36,591 bases of DNA from Bacteroidota bacterium (GTDB taxonomy: Bacteria; Bacteroidota; Bacteroidia; Chitinophagales; Chitinophagaceae), in NCBI GenBank assembly GCA_013289015.1, contig JABDAV010000025.1:1-36591 (forward strand), given 5' to 3'. Below, piece by piece: positions 19,195 through 27,890 of this stretch (position 1 is its first letter; each line of letters starts with the position of its first letter). A program made the translations under genes and the position numbers. The notes beneath the pieces were generated by a model. The model searched no databases. It was not told where the DNA came from and saw only the letters and a program-made list of their open reading frames with translations.

Positions 19195-19392
19195 ACGAAA
19201 GCAGTTAAAAACGATGTACTTTATTTAATAGTAAGCATTCCTGCGGGAGTATATTATTTTACAACAATGCTCAGGTTGTAGCGTTTAATTTTTTATGGCT
19301 GATGAGAATAATTCAGAAAAGAGCATACCTTTTTATGTTACAATAATATGTAATGGTTGATGGGTGAATAGTTTAACGAACGATATAAGTGC

Positions 19393-20259
19393 TCACTCTT
19401 TCACTTCCTGTGGCTGATCAGGTATATTAATAAAATCTCCTTCCCTGTGTAACGACATTACCGGAACATGATTTAAATATACCAAACCTTTTGTATGGCG
19501 TTCCTGGAATATGCTGTACCATATACCATGCCTGGCAGGAATTACAATCAGCAAATCAATATTTTCTGCTGCGGTAAATTTATCAATGGCAGTAATTACA
19601 TTATCAATGGCAGGCTCATAATAAACAGGTGTTATATCAGCAAGGCTATATTGAAGGTTACGTTTATTATTTTCTGCTTCTTCACTAATAACTTCAGAAG
19701 GATGCACAATATGTATCACATACAATTTTGAGTTGGTAAATCTTACAAGTTTTTTTATTAATGATGTAGTTGTGTACAAATCTCTGCGGTAATAGTTGCA
19801 TGCAAAAGCAATTTTTTTAACAGCATGATATTCCACGCGCGATGGTATGATTAATACCGGTGTTTTCAAATCAACAAATGCATCAATAATATTTGCATCC
19901 CAGGAAAGTAAGTCATTATATTTTCCGCCTGCACCCATAACAATTAAGGCAACTTCTTCATCACTTGCAATATCCTTTAGTTCTTTTATAAAATTGCCGC
20001 TCAACATTTCTTTCTCTATGTTCACTTCAGGATAATTTTCTTTTACCCAATTGTATTCGCCTTCAAGTAATCGTTCATCATCTGTAATTATTTCATTCAT
20101 CGCCGCAATAGAAATTCCATCGCTGGCAAGCGGGGCAGGAAAACTAAAAATATTCAACAGTAAAATTCTTACTCCTGTATAACCAAGAAACGAACAGGTA
20201 TAATCAAGCGCATTTCTTGACGATGATGAAAAATTTGTAACTACAATTATTGTTGCCAT
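19393..20259 (-). CDS. universal stress protein, tandem UspA domains
   Basis: A 288-residue cytoplasmic protein made of two UspA folds, about residues 1-140 (IIVVTNFSSSSRNALDYTCSF to LKTPVLIIPS) and 145-275 (VKKIAFACNYYRRDLYTTTS to NHVPVMSLH). The ATP-binding G-x2-G-x9-G motif is partly visible as MGAGGKYNDLLSWDAN in the first half; the second half looks degenerate. Tandem Usp proteins of this size are common in Bacteroidota. It is the last gene of the efflux operon, 28 bp after the MFS stop, and so may be induced with the pump. Confidence 0.88.
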   Translation of the reverse strand: MATIIVVTNFSSSSRNALDYTCSFLGYTGVRILLLNIFSFPAPLASDGISIAAMNEIITDDERLLEGEYNWVKENYPEVNIEKEMLSGNFIKELKDIASDEEVALIVMGAGGKYNDLLSWDANIIDAFVDLKTPVLIIPSRVEYHAVKKIAFACNYYRRDLYTTTSLIKKLVRFTNSKLYVIHIVHPSEVISEEAENNKRNLQYSLADITPVYYEPAIDNVITAIDKFTAAENIDLLIVIPARHGIWYSIFQERHTKGLVYLNHVPVMSLHREGDFINIPDQPQEVKE

Positions 20260-20287
20260 ACTATTACTGCTTAATATTTAATTACGC

Positions 20288-21868
20288 TTAATGGCCTGCG
20301 TCAGCCAAACTCATTTTGGATTTTGATGTTTTTGCAAACACCAATACCACAGGCACACAAACAAGAAACAACACACCTACGTACAGAAAAATATCCATGT
20401 AAGAAAGTATGGTTGCCTGCAGGCTTACAGATCCATCCATCATTTGATAAGCTGATTTTAATGCCACATCGGGAGGCATGCCTTTTGCCTGCATACCTGC
20501 TGCTATTCCCTGCACGTGATTCTGCACCGCAGGATCATAAATGTTGAGATGTGTAACAAGATCGCCTCTGTGCGATATAATATCTCTCGTTAAATAAGTG
20601 GAAATAAGCGCCACACCAAACGACCCACCGAGTTGCCGCATCATTCCTGAAAACGCTGCACCCTGGCCAATTTCAATGCCTTTTAATGTAGAAAGCGCCA
20701 TCGTGGAAATAGGTACCGATAACAATCCAAGCCCAACGCCTCTTACCATCAGTGGCCAGAAAAAATCATCTGCACTTGTTTGTGGTGTCATAATTTTATA
20801 TGTCATCAAACTATATAAAAAGAAAATAACCATGCCTGTTGCAATCAGATATTTTTGTGATACACCGCGTTGTATTAGTTGACCAATTATCGGCATCATA
20901 AAAGCCACCATCAGTGTACTCGGTATCATCAGCATGCCCGATTGAAAAGCATCCCATCCTAAAGTACCTTGTGTGTATAATGGAACGATGAACGTAGAAC
21001 CAAACAACACAAAACCTTGTATAAAAGAGAGTATCACACCCATTCGCAGGTTGCCGTTACGTAATACTTTTAATTCAACGATAGGATATTTATATACCAT
21101 TTCGCGCCAGATAAAACAATACAGAGCAAGTATAGTAGTAACGGTTAAAGTAATGATCAGCTTACTGCTGAACCAATCATCTTCCTGGCCTTTTTCCAAA
21201 ATATATTGAAGTGAACCCACAGCAACCATCAGTAAAAAAATGCCTAACCAGTCTACTTCGCTTACTGATCTTTTCTCAGCATACTTAGGGCTTCTTATAA
21301 ACTGCAGTGTAAGCAGTGTTGCAATGATGCCAACAGGAATGTTGATGTAAAAAATATAAGGCCATGAAAAATGATCAACAATATAACCACCCAATGGCGG
21401 CCCAAGTGTAGGGCCAACAATTACGCCAATAACATAAATAGCCTGGCCCATCGCTCTTTTTTCAGGGGGATATGTTTCAACGATGATAGTTTGTGATGTT
21501 ACCAGCAAAGCGCCACCGCCAAGGCCTTGTATAAAACGGAATATAATAAGTTCTGTGATGCTTGTTGAATTACCACACAGGAAAGATGCTATTGTAAAAA
21601 TGACTACGGATGCTGCGAAATAATTTCTTCTGCCAAACTGTTGCGATAACCAGCTTGTCATAGGCACGATAATTACATTGGCAATAGCATACGCAGTAAT
21701 TACCCAGCTTACTTCACTCAATGTTGCACCAAGACTTCCGCGCATAGTAGGCAACGCAACGTTCACAATAGTAGTATCAATAATTTCCAGTAAGGCGCAA
21801 AACACTGCTGTAATCGTAATGATCACTCTTCGTGAGCCATATTCAACTAATGAATTTTGTTGAGCCAT
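20288..21868 (-). CDS. DHA2-family MFS drug efflux transporter (EmrB-like)
   Basis: A 526-residue inner-membrane proton antiporter with about 14 transmembrane segments. DHA2 signatures are LEIIDTTIVNVALPTM in TM1 (motif D1-like), WLSQQFGRRNYF after TM2 (motif A), FIQGLGGGALLVTSQTI (motif B region) and GVIVGPTLGPPLGGYIVDHF (motif C). It is the pump of a tripartite system with the HlyD adaptor and TolC-type channel encoded just upstream on the same strand. EmrB-type pumps export hydrophobic drugs, uncouplers or fatty acids; the substrate here is not readable from the sequence. Length and start are normal. Confidence 0.94.
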   Translation of the reverse strand: MAQQNSLVEYGSRRVIITITAVFCALLEIIDTTIVNVALPTMRGSLGATLSEVSWVITAYAIANVIIVPMTSWLSQQFGRRNYFAASVVIFTIASFLCGNSTSITELIIFRFIQGLGGGALLVTSQTIIVETYPPEKRAMGQAIYVIGVIVGPTLGPPLGGYIVDHFSWPYIFYINIPVGIIATLLTLQFIRSPKYAEKRSVSEVDWLGIFLLMVAVGSLQYILEKGQEDDWFSSKLIITLTVTTILALYCFIWREMVYKYPIVELKVLRNGNLRMGVILSFIQGFVLFGSTFIVPLYTQGTLGWDAFQSGMLMIPSTLMVAFMMPIIGQLIQRGVSQKYLIATGMVIFFLYSLMTYKIMTPQTSADDFFWPLMVRGVGLGLLSVPISTMALSTLKGIEIGQGAAFSGMMRQLGGSFGVALISTYLTRDIISHRGDLVTHLNIYDPAVQNHVQGIAAGMQAKGMPPDVALKSAYQMMDGSVSLQATILSYMDIFLYVGVLFLVCVPVVLVFAKTSKSKMSLADAGH

Positions 21869-21940
21869 TATTTTCTATGCTTTTATTTTTATTCAGAAGT
21901 TTTATAAAGCTGTTGTTATCTATTAACTAAAGCCTATCAG

Positions 21941-23048
21941 CTAATTTATATGTACATCAACATAAGCGTTCATACCTGCTTTCAGTTGTTTTACCAATGC
22001 ATCTTCTTTATTGGTGAATTCAATGCGGACAGGTAAGCGTTGAACTGTTTTTACAAAATTACCGCTTGCATTATCAGCAGGCAACAATGCAAAGCGTGAG
22101 CCTGTTGCCGGAGAAAAAGAAGATATCACTGCATCAAATTCATGATCGGGAAATGCATCTACTTCAACACTTACTTTTTGTCCAGCCTTTAACTGATCAT
22201 ACTGTGTTTCTTTAAAATTCGCAGTCACCCAGATATCACCATCCTGCACAATGCTGAATGTTGCCTGTCCTGCTTGTAAAAACTGCCCTTCCTGCACATT
22301 CACTTTTGAAACAATGCCATCAGCAGGCGCTGTTATTACAGTATAAGAAAGAAAAAGTTGTGCGTTCTCCACATCAACCTGTCTTTGTTTAATGGTTGAA
22401 TTCACAACACCTATCTGTGTTGAAGTAGCGCTGCTCTGCGATGCAACTGCACTGGTTTGTTTTGATGCCTGCAATTTTTGTTGCTGAAGCACATCCAATT
22501 GTTTTTCTGCCGTTTCTTTTGCAGCCTGTGTCTGCTCAAATTGTTGTTGTGTTACAGAATGATCCTGCACAAGATTGGCATAACGGTTATAATCCTGGGT
22601 AGTGCGCCACACATTAACTTTGGCTGCTTCTATCTGTGCGTCAATTTCGCTAACAGCAATCTGCGACGTAGCTATATTCGCCTGTGAAGCAGCAGTAGAT
22701 GCTTTTGCTGAAGACAAATTACTTTGTGTTGTTCCAAGCGCAGCTTCTGCTTCATCTAATTTTAATTTTAATTCACGGTCATCAAGTATCAATAAAGTAT
22801 CACCTTTTTTTACACGCTGATTTTCTTTCACGCGCACTTCAGTAACATAGCCTGATATTTTCGGAATAACAGGATTGATGTTTGTATCAACCTGCGCATC
22901 ATCAGTAGTTTCATGATGCGTTGAAGAAATGTATTTGCTGATGCCAAATGCGCCGCCACCGATCAGTACCAATATCAGCACGATCAAAAAAGATTTACTT
23001 CTTTTTTTTTGCCGGGCCTTCTTCGCCTGTTTTTTGAGTTGTTGCCAT
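21941..23048 (-). CDS. HlyD/EmrA membrane-fusion protein, start region frameshifted
   Basis: The periplasmic adaptor links the MFS pump to the TolC channel. The long reading frame, ending at 21941, shows one membrane span (IVLILVLIGGGAFGI), the lipoyl/barrel-sandwich halves (TNINPVIPKISGYVTEVRVK and ITAPADGIVSKVNVQEGQFL), a long alpha-hairpin rich in Gln/Ala/Ser (about 75-205) and the beta-barrel VTANFKETQYDQLKAGQKV. That frame has no ATG upstream. The natural ATG at 23048 opens the peptide ATTQKTGEEGPA-KK..., which then meets a run of nine A (23010-23002) and a stop. With eight A the sequence joins perfectly as a Lys/Arg/Ser cytoplasmic tail plus the membrane span. So there is a +1 indel, slippage site, or sequencing error; a TTG start at 22987 is the fallback. 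Confidence 0.85.
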
Positions 23049-23072
23049 AAGTATAAATGCTGTATAGTTATT

Positions 23073-24398
23073 TTAAAATTGTTGCTCGTTTAATAATCCT
23101 GCTTTTTGTTGCAGTGTTTGATAAGACATATATGCATCTGCTTTTGCAAGCGTAAGATTTAATTTAGATCGTAACTGGTCTACATCCGCATCAAGCAGGT
23201 CAGTAAGCGTAAGCAAACTGTTGTTGTATTTGTTTTTACTGATGCGATAATTTTCTGCTGTCTGTTCTACTTCTTTGTTCAACACATCAATTTTCTTAAT
23301 CGAAGAAAAATAGTCTTCATAAGCCTGGTTGATGGAAAGATGTATATCATCAAACAACATGTCTTCACTCACCTGTACTTGTTGCGCTCTCGCTTTTGCC
23401 TGGTCTACTTTAGCACCTGTTTTCCAGATTGAAGAAATGCTGTATTTTATGCCAACACCAAGGTTAAATGCATTCGTGATCGTTATAAATTTTGGCAGAT
23501 CCGCCGCTATGTAGCCTGCAGAAATTCCTAATGAAGGATAATAATCTCCTTTTGCTGCGTGTATTCCTGCGTCAGCAGCTTTCTTTCTTTCATCAAGCGC
23601 TTTTACGTCATAGCGGTTTTGTTCCGCAAATGTTTCATACTCTTCAAGTGTTTTTATTTCTGTGGGCGCTTTTAAAGATGCGGAATCAAGCACAAGTTTG
23701 GTTGATTCAGGCAAACCAAGCATAAGATTCATATTTACCTGTGCCAGTTGAATGGCATTTTGTGCATCAATCAAACCCAATTCAAATTGTGATGTTTGCA
23801 CCTGTGCTTTTAAAAGATCATTGCGTGCCAGCATTCCGTTTTTTTCAAGGTTGGCAAAATCAGTATCTCTTTGTCGTGATTGCACAAGGTTCTCTTCTAC
23901 AAGCCTTGCCGTGATATTCGCCTTATAAAGATTTACATAAGCTGCAATTGTATTTAAAACTACTTCCTGCTTATCATTGTCCGCATCCAGCATGGTTGCA
24001 CGCTCCAAATATTCTGCAGATTGAATTCCGTATTTGATCTTAAATCCTGAAAAGAGCGGATAGGAAACATTGGCAGTGCCATACAATGCTGAGTTAACGC
24101 CAAGCGGCGCTATTGCTGTTGTGTCTTTGCCATACGATTTTACTTTTGCATTACTGAACTGCAGGTAATTAGTGCTGATGCTTGCATCTGGCAATCTTTG
24201 TTGAGTAGCTTCTTTTGTAGCTGCAACCGCTTCATCAATTCTTGCTTTGCTTAACATCAGTTGTTTGCTATTCTTAATGCCGAGATCAATCACGTCTTTT
24301 AGTGTAAACGTTTTTGTTTCCTGTGCATACAGATTAAGAGCAGGCAACAGGAAAAGTATAATTGCAACATATGATTTTTTGTATAGCATAATCATCAA
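23073..24398 (-). CDS. TolC-family outer-membrane efflux protein
   Basis: A 441-residue outer-membrane channel of the outer membrane efflux protein (OEP) family. A signal peptide ends near LNLYAQ (about residue 25). Two internally repeated coiled-coil halves follow: the first starts LKDVIDLGIKNSKQLMLSKARIDEA, and the second follows LNAFNLGVGIKYSISSIWKTGAKVDQAKARAQQV, ending with the typical NKYNNSLLTLTDLLDADVDQLRSKLNLTLAKADAYMSYQTL. Length is typical. It lies 24 bp before the HlyD ATG (23048) and forms an efflux operon with it and the MFS pump. Confidence 0.94.
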   Translation of the reverse strand: MMIMLYKKSYVAIILFLLPALNLYAQETKTFTLKDVIDLGIKNSKQLMLSKARIDEAVAATKEATQQRLPDASISTNYLQFSNAKVKSYGKDTTAIAPLGVNSALYGTANVSYPLFSGFKIKYGIQSAEYLERATMLDADNDKQEVVLNTIAAYVNLYKANITARLVEENLVQSRQRDTDFANLEKNGMLARNDLLKAQVQTSQFELGLIDAQNAIQLAQVNMNLMLGLPESTKLVLDSASLKAPTEIKTLEEYETFAEQNRYDVKALDERKKAADAGIHAAKGDYYPSLGISAGYIAADLPKFITITNAFNLGVGIKYSISSIWKTGAKVDQAKARAQQVQVSEDMLFDDIHLSINQAYEDYFSSIKKIDVLNKEVEQTAENYRISKNKYNNSLLTLTDLLDADVDQLRSKLNLTLAKADAYMSYQTLQQKAGLLNEQQF

Positions 24399-24467
24399 CG
24401 ATTTTTATTTCTTGGTTTAATCGTATAGGATACCAGGTTTTATTCAACTTTTTGCAAAGCCTTTAGT

Positions 24468-24839
24468 TTAATTTACACGTTCACCTTCTGCATCAAACAT
24501 GCCCATCATGCTTCCGTTTATATGATCGTCATCTTTCTTATCCATCTCAAGGTTTACATCATAGCCCTGCGCATTAAAATAAATGATGGCCTTGTCTCCG
24601 TTTATCTCTACCTTATCAATTTTAGTAATAAACTGGCCGGTTGAATCCTGGACCGATCCGGCGAATGTGGTGTCTTGCTTTTGAAGCGTAACAAACATTC
24701 TTATATCGCCGTTCGGCGTGCCTTTTACCAATATGTTCCATTTGCCGGTAAAATAATCAGCACCTGAAGTTTGTGCTTTTATATTTACAGATAGCAACAG
24801 GAAAAATAATCCTGCAAATAAGAGGCCCGCTTTTTTCAT
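24468..24839 (-). CDS. small secreted beta-rich protein
   Basis: A 123-residue protein with an N-terminal signal peptide (KKAGLLFAGLFFLLLSVNIKAQ). The mature chain is predicted all-beta, with alternating strands (GKWNILVKGTPNGDIRMFVTLQKQDTTFAGSVQDSTGQFI...) like a lipocalin/avidin-type small barrel. A Lys/Asp-rich turn (MDKKDDDH) precedes the C-terminus. I cannot assign a family. It is encoded between the regulator (102-bp gap with a candidate operator) and tolC, so it is probably co-regulated with the efflux pump and could bind or sense a substrate in the periplasm; that role is inference. Confidence 0.75.
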   Translation of the reverse strand: MKKAGLLFAGLFFLLLSVNIKAQTSGADYFTGKWNILVKGTPNGDIRMFVTLQKQDTTFAGSVQDSTGQFITKIDKVEINGDKAIIYFNAQGYDVNLEMDKKDDDHINGSMMGMFDAEGERVN

Positions 24840-24916
24840 TGTGATTATTTTACTGGTTTTAAAATTTTAGATGGGGTATTTTGATTGATCTTCCTCTGAT
24901 CATAATTATCTTATTG

Positions 24917-24934
24917 GTTCGAAACAAAAAGAAC
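24917..24934. promoter_or_regulatory. candidate operator upstream of the efflux genes
   Basis: GTTC (24917-24920), ten bases, then GAAC (24931-24934) form an inverted repeat in the gap between the regulator gene and the 123-residue protein gene. It is preceded by G and its right half reads AAAAAGAAC, the same half-site found in the regulator's own promoter at 25425-25488. This shared motif suggests the GbsR/MarR-like regulator binds both places. Confidence 0.45.
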
Positions 24935-24941
24935 TAAATGA

Positions 24942-25439
24942 TCAGGATAATGGATGCAATTTTTCCCAATCTGCTATCAGCTTATCCATTCCTTTATGAA
25001 TATACGTACTGAAATCTATCACTTCTTTTAACTCGCGGTTGAAACGCTGGAATTCAGAATTCTTTCTGTGTTGAAGCGTTTCCATAATCATATTATTAAT
25101 TAACTGCCCTTTTCTGTATCGTTCTTTAATAACTTTTGTAAGTCCCTGCGTGTTAATTTGAAAATAACGTCTCCGGTTCCCGCTGAATGTGATGTAATTT
25201 ACCACACCCACCTGCATCAGTTGATTTAGTGCTGTACTGATGCTGCTTTTGCTTGCTTTTAAAAAGGCCTGTATTTCATAAAAATCCCGGTAAGGCGGTT
25301 CTGAAAGCATAAGGTAAGCAACTATGCGGCCCGGTACAGGCGCTTGGCCGGCCTGTTCTATCATAATACCAATTTTTTCTACTTTTTCTAAAAGCAGATC
25401 TGCTGATTTATGTAAAGTTACAGCGGTTCTTTTTCTCAT
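24942..25439 (-). CDS. GbsR/MarR-like winged-helix transcriptional regulator
   Basis: A protein of about 165 residues. The ATG at 25439 (MRKRTAVTLHK...) is preferred to the upstream TTG at 25451. The winged helix spans about residues 30-105: GRIVAYLMLSEPPYRDFYEI, then the recognition-helix region FLKASKSSISTALNQLMQVG and a wing VNYITFSGNRRRYFQIN. The C-terminal helices (QLINNMIMETLQHRKNSEFQ onward) would form the dimer interface. It fits the GbsR subgroup of MarR-like regulators. It lies upstream of and co-directional with the small secreted protein and the TolC-HlyD-MFS genes, so it most likely represses or tunes the efflux operon and itself. Repeated GTTCT/AGAAC half-sites surround its start. 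Confidence 0.88.
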   Translation of the reverse strand: MRKRTAVTLHKSADLLLEKVEKIGIMIEQAGQAPVPGRIVAYLMLSEPPYRDFYEIQAFLKASKSSISTALNQLMQVGVVNYITFSGNRRRYFQINTQGLTKVIKERYRKGQLINNMIMETLQHRKNSEFQRFNRELKEVIDFSTYIHKGMDKLIADWEKLHPLS

Positions 25440-25488
25440 TTCAAAGAACAAAATTAAATAGTTTTTTTAGTTCTGCAAAAAAAGAACC
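25425..25488. promoter_or_regulatory. nested inverted repeats over the regulator promoter and start
   Basis: GGTTCTTTTT (25425-25434) and its exact inverse AAAAAGAACC (25479-25488) bracket the start codon and -7 box. Inside them are two further half-sites, AGAAC (25445-25449) and GTTCT (25470-25474). The four half-sites thus form two inverted pairs: GTTCT-N14-AGAAC and GTTCT-N8-AGAAC. The symmetry and the position over the promoter are what an autoregulatory operator would look like. The lower confidence reflects that A/T-rich DNA easily makes T-runs. Confidence 0.55.
25449..25456 (-). promoter_or_regulatory. candidate -7 promoter element of the efflux regulator
   Basis: On the minus strand the bases read TAATTTTG, an exact match to the Bacteroidota TAnnTTTG -7 box. 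It ends 9 bp before the ATG at 25439, so the transcript would have only a very short leader or be nearly leaderless. It lies between two proposed operator half-sites. Confidence 0.45.
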
Positions 25489-26010
25489 ATTTTTTTAAAA
25501 TTTTTTGATTGACATTTCTTCTTGCCTTGTTTCTTCATTTTAAAATAAATCTCATTGTATTTTACATAACAGTACAGGCGGTGATTGAATGCATCCCGAT
25601 TATTTTTAGCTTCCAAATTTGGCCAATGAAAAAAAAATTTTTTCTTTCCGCGTTAATATCGCAAGCGCATTTAAACCTCTAGAAAATAAACTTGAAATAA
25701 ACGTTTCCGCTCTTCGGGTGAATAGATTGATCGGCGATGCACAACCAAACATTACGCATAAGATTACTTATACAACAATGCCTTTTTACCAGAGAAATTC
25801 CAAATTACAGACGGCAGGATTATTAAGACCAGTGAATATTATAAGTGTAAACAGAAAGTAATATTTTTATGAGCAGGTTGTTAAATATGCATGAAGCTTC
25901 CGTTGCGTCGCATACTTGTACATTTTGTTCATTGTTGAACAGAAAAATGCAATGCGTATGCAAGGGAATATGGTTACAACTTTTTCCGTTTTTTTTATTA
26001 AAATGACGAC
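25489..26010. other. 522-bp gap with no convincing gene
   Basis: This A/T-rich gap separates the divergent efflux regulator and esterase-like gene. It holds one open frame of about 80 codons (25619-25861) lacking an ATG in frame; an ATG at 25626 lies in another frame and closes after 18 codons. A run of nine A (25629-25637) sits just after that ATG, so one missing A would join the two as a protein of about 78 residues starting MKKKIFSFRVNIASAFK. I see no family, signal peptide or repeat in it, so I leave it unannotated. No terminator or RNA gene is evident. Confidence 0.5.
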
Positions 26011-26880
26011 ATGAAAAAAATACTATTAAGTTTAAGTATACTTACCGTATTGTATGCAAGAGCGCAAACAGTTATACCATTGTATAATGGTGCGGCACCA
26101 GGTTCTGAAAACTGGAACTGGGAAGAAAAGCAAATCAAAGCTGATATAGGTACAATTGTAATGGATGTATCACATCCTTCGCTAACAGCATATGTTCCTG
26201 CAAATCCAAATGGCACTGCAGTAATTATTGCACCAGGCGGTGCATTTCATATACTTGCTTTTGATCTGGAAGGAACTGAAGTAGCAAAGCGCTTAAATGC
26301 ATTGGGTATTACTGCTTTTGTATTGAAATATCGTGTGGTGCATAGTGATCCTGCGCATCCTGAAAACAGTATCGATAATTTGATGACAACAAGAAATTTT
26401 AAAAAACTTGATTCACTGAATGCGCCGGTTGTACCACTTGCTTTGCAGGATGGCTTAACTGCAGTAAAATATGTACGTCAGCATGCTGCAGATTATAAAA
26501 TTGATCCAAACAAAATTGGCTTTATGGGTTTTTCTGCCGGAGGCACAGTAACCATGTCTGTAGTGTATAGTGCCACAGATGATAGCCGCCCGAATTTTGT
26601 TGCGCCAATTTATGCATATGAGGGTGCAATTATCGGGTCAACAGTTCCAACTGCAAAAACACCCATTTTTATTTGCGCCGCAAGCGATGATGATCTTGGT
26701 CTCGCAACACATAGCGTTCATATTTATCTCAAATGGCTTGAGGTAGGTCAACCTGCGGAGTTACATATGTATGAACAAGGTAAACATGGTTTCGGCACAA
26801 AGCAACAAGGTCTTCCTGTTGATTCGTGGATGGATAGATTTACTGACTGGCTTGCTATGCATGGGTTGATAAAAAAATAA
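26011..26880 (+). CDS. secreted alpha/beta hydrolase, acetylesterase-like
   Basis: A 289-residue protein with a signal peptide ending near LYARAQ (residue 20). The alpha/beta-hydrolase core shows the oxyanion-hole stretch IIAPGGAFHILAFDLEG, the nucleophile elbow GFMGFSAGGTVTM (Ser in GFSAGG, about residue 174), an Asp candidate in FICAASDDDLGLA and the catalytic His in KHGFGTKQQG (about 260). The GAAPGSENWNWEE opening matches Bacteroidota endo-1,4-beta-xylanase/acetyl-xylan-esterase-like hydrolases that remove acetyl groups from plant polysaccharides. It heads the rhamnose block, so a pectin or rhamnogalacturonan acetyl ester is a plausible substrate, but that is inferred from context only. 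Confidence 0.85.
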   Translation: MKKILLSLSILTVLYARAQTVIPLYNGAAPGSENWNWEEKQIKADIGTIVMDVSHPSLTAYVPANPNGTAVIIAPGGAFHILAFDLEGTEVAKRLNALGITAFVLKYRVVHSDPAHPENSIDNLMTTRNFKKLDSLNAPVVPLALQDGLTAVKYVRQHAADYKIDPNKIGFMGFSAGGTVTMSVVYSATDDSRPNFVAPIYAYEGAIIGSTVPTAKTPIFICAASDDDLGLATHSVHIYLKWLEVGQPAELHMYEQGKHGFGTKQQGLPVDSWMDRFTDWLAMHGLIKK

Positions 26881-26903
26881 TTATTCTGATTTAATGTGTT
26901 CAA

Positions 26904-27770
26904 ATGGAAATAAAATATAACTGCAGCTATCCATCAATCGATGATCTGAGCAGGAAAGCAAAGCGAAAAGCTCCACGTTTTGCATTTGAATACCTTGATG
27001 GTGGCTGTAACGAAAATATAAACCTGTATAAAAATACTGCGGCGTTAAGAAAGATAGAACTGAAGCCTTATTATCTTAAAAATTATACAAGTGCGGATCT
27101 GCGCACAGAACTTTTTGGTTATATTTATGATGCACCTTTTGGCATTGCGCCTGTTGGCTTGCAGGGTTTAATGTGGCCCAATGTGTCTGAAATACTTGCC
27201 CGTGCTGCATTTCAGTATAACATACCATTTATTTTAAGCACGGTTACAACATCATCCATAGAAAGAGTGAGCGGGTTAACAGAAGGTAAATCATGGTTCC
27301 AGTTGTATTATCCTGCAGAAGCAGCAATAAGAAACAATGTGATACAAAGAGTAGCCGATGCAATTTATCCTGTATTGGTTTTGTTATGCGATGTACCCTC
27401 CTTCGGTTTCAGGCCAAGAGAGATTCGCAACGGTCTCGCAATGCCACCGCGCATGACGCTTGTTTCCAATCATGGTGGCAGGCAGTTGGATGCAGGCCAA
27501 TCTTCAATACAATCCATGTTCCTCATTGTTGAAAAATATAAAAACAAACTAACCATTATGATGGATAGCGGCATTCGCTCAGGCCTTGATGTGGCAAGGG
27601 TTTTAGCAAGCGGCGCAGATTTTACTTTTATGGGCAGGTCATTCATGTATGGTGTTGCAGCATTGGGAAATGAAGGCGATAATCATACTATATCTATTTT
27701 AAAAACACAATTGAAACAGGTAATGAAACAATTGTGTTGCGCAGGTGTAAAGACCTGCCTGCTCATATAA
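26904..27770 (+). pseudogene. FMN-dependent L-lactate dehydrogenase (LldD-like), internal deletion and 3' frameshift
   Basis: The 288 codons belong to the alpha-hydroxy-acid oxidase family, normally about 380 residues. The N-terminal half is intact (FAFEYLDGGCNENINLYKN, FGIAPVGLQGLMWPN, WFQLYYPAEAA with the substrate Tyr, LCDVPSFGFRPREIRNGLAMPPRMTL). At about 27460 it jumps straight from PPRMTL to VSNHGGRQLDAG, the active-site His/Arg motif, skipping about 90 residues in frame, including the FMN-binding Lys of the family's KG motif. The C-terminus is also off-frame: the expected VKDLPAHII reads in the next frame, as if one base were lost in the AAA of GTAAAG near 27750. As written it should be inactive. 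It follows the hydrolase by 23 bp. In this locus it would have oxidised the L-lactate made by RhaW. Confidence 0.75.
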
Positions 27771-27890
27771 TTTGATTGTATAAATATTCATGTAAATTTT
27801 ATACAGATCAATAAATTTTAATCATAACAGACCATGACAGTTACCTTTTACAGGTTGTATACTTTAGCTTAAATTGAAAAAAAATTACGA

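Noticed and set aside
19195-19392. Terminator or small RNA between the convergent sugar transporter and stress-protein genes
   Set aside because: Only weak pairings (around CCTGCGGGAG) are visible, without a convincing stem or T-run.
25619-25861. Open frame of about 80 codons between the efflux regulator and the hydrolase
   Set aside because: It has no ATG in frame, no family resemblance and no signal peptide. It could be a real small gene only if one base is missing from the A9 run at 25629-25637, so it is described as gap content.
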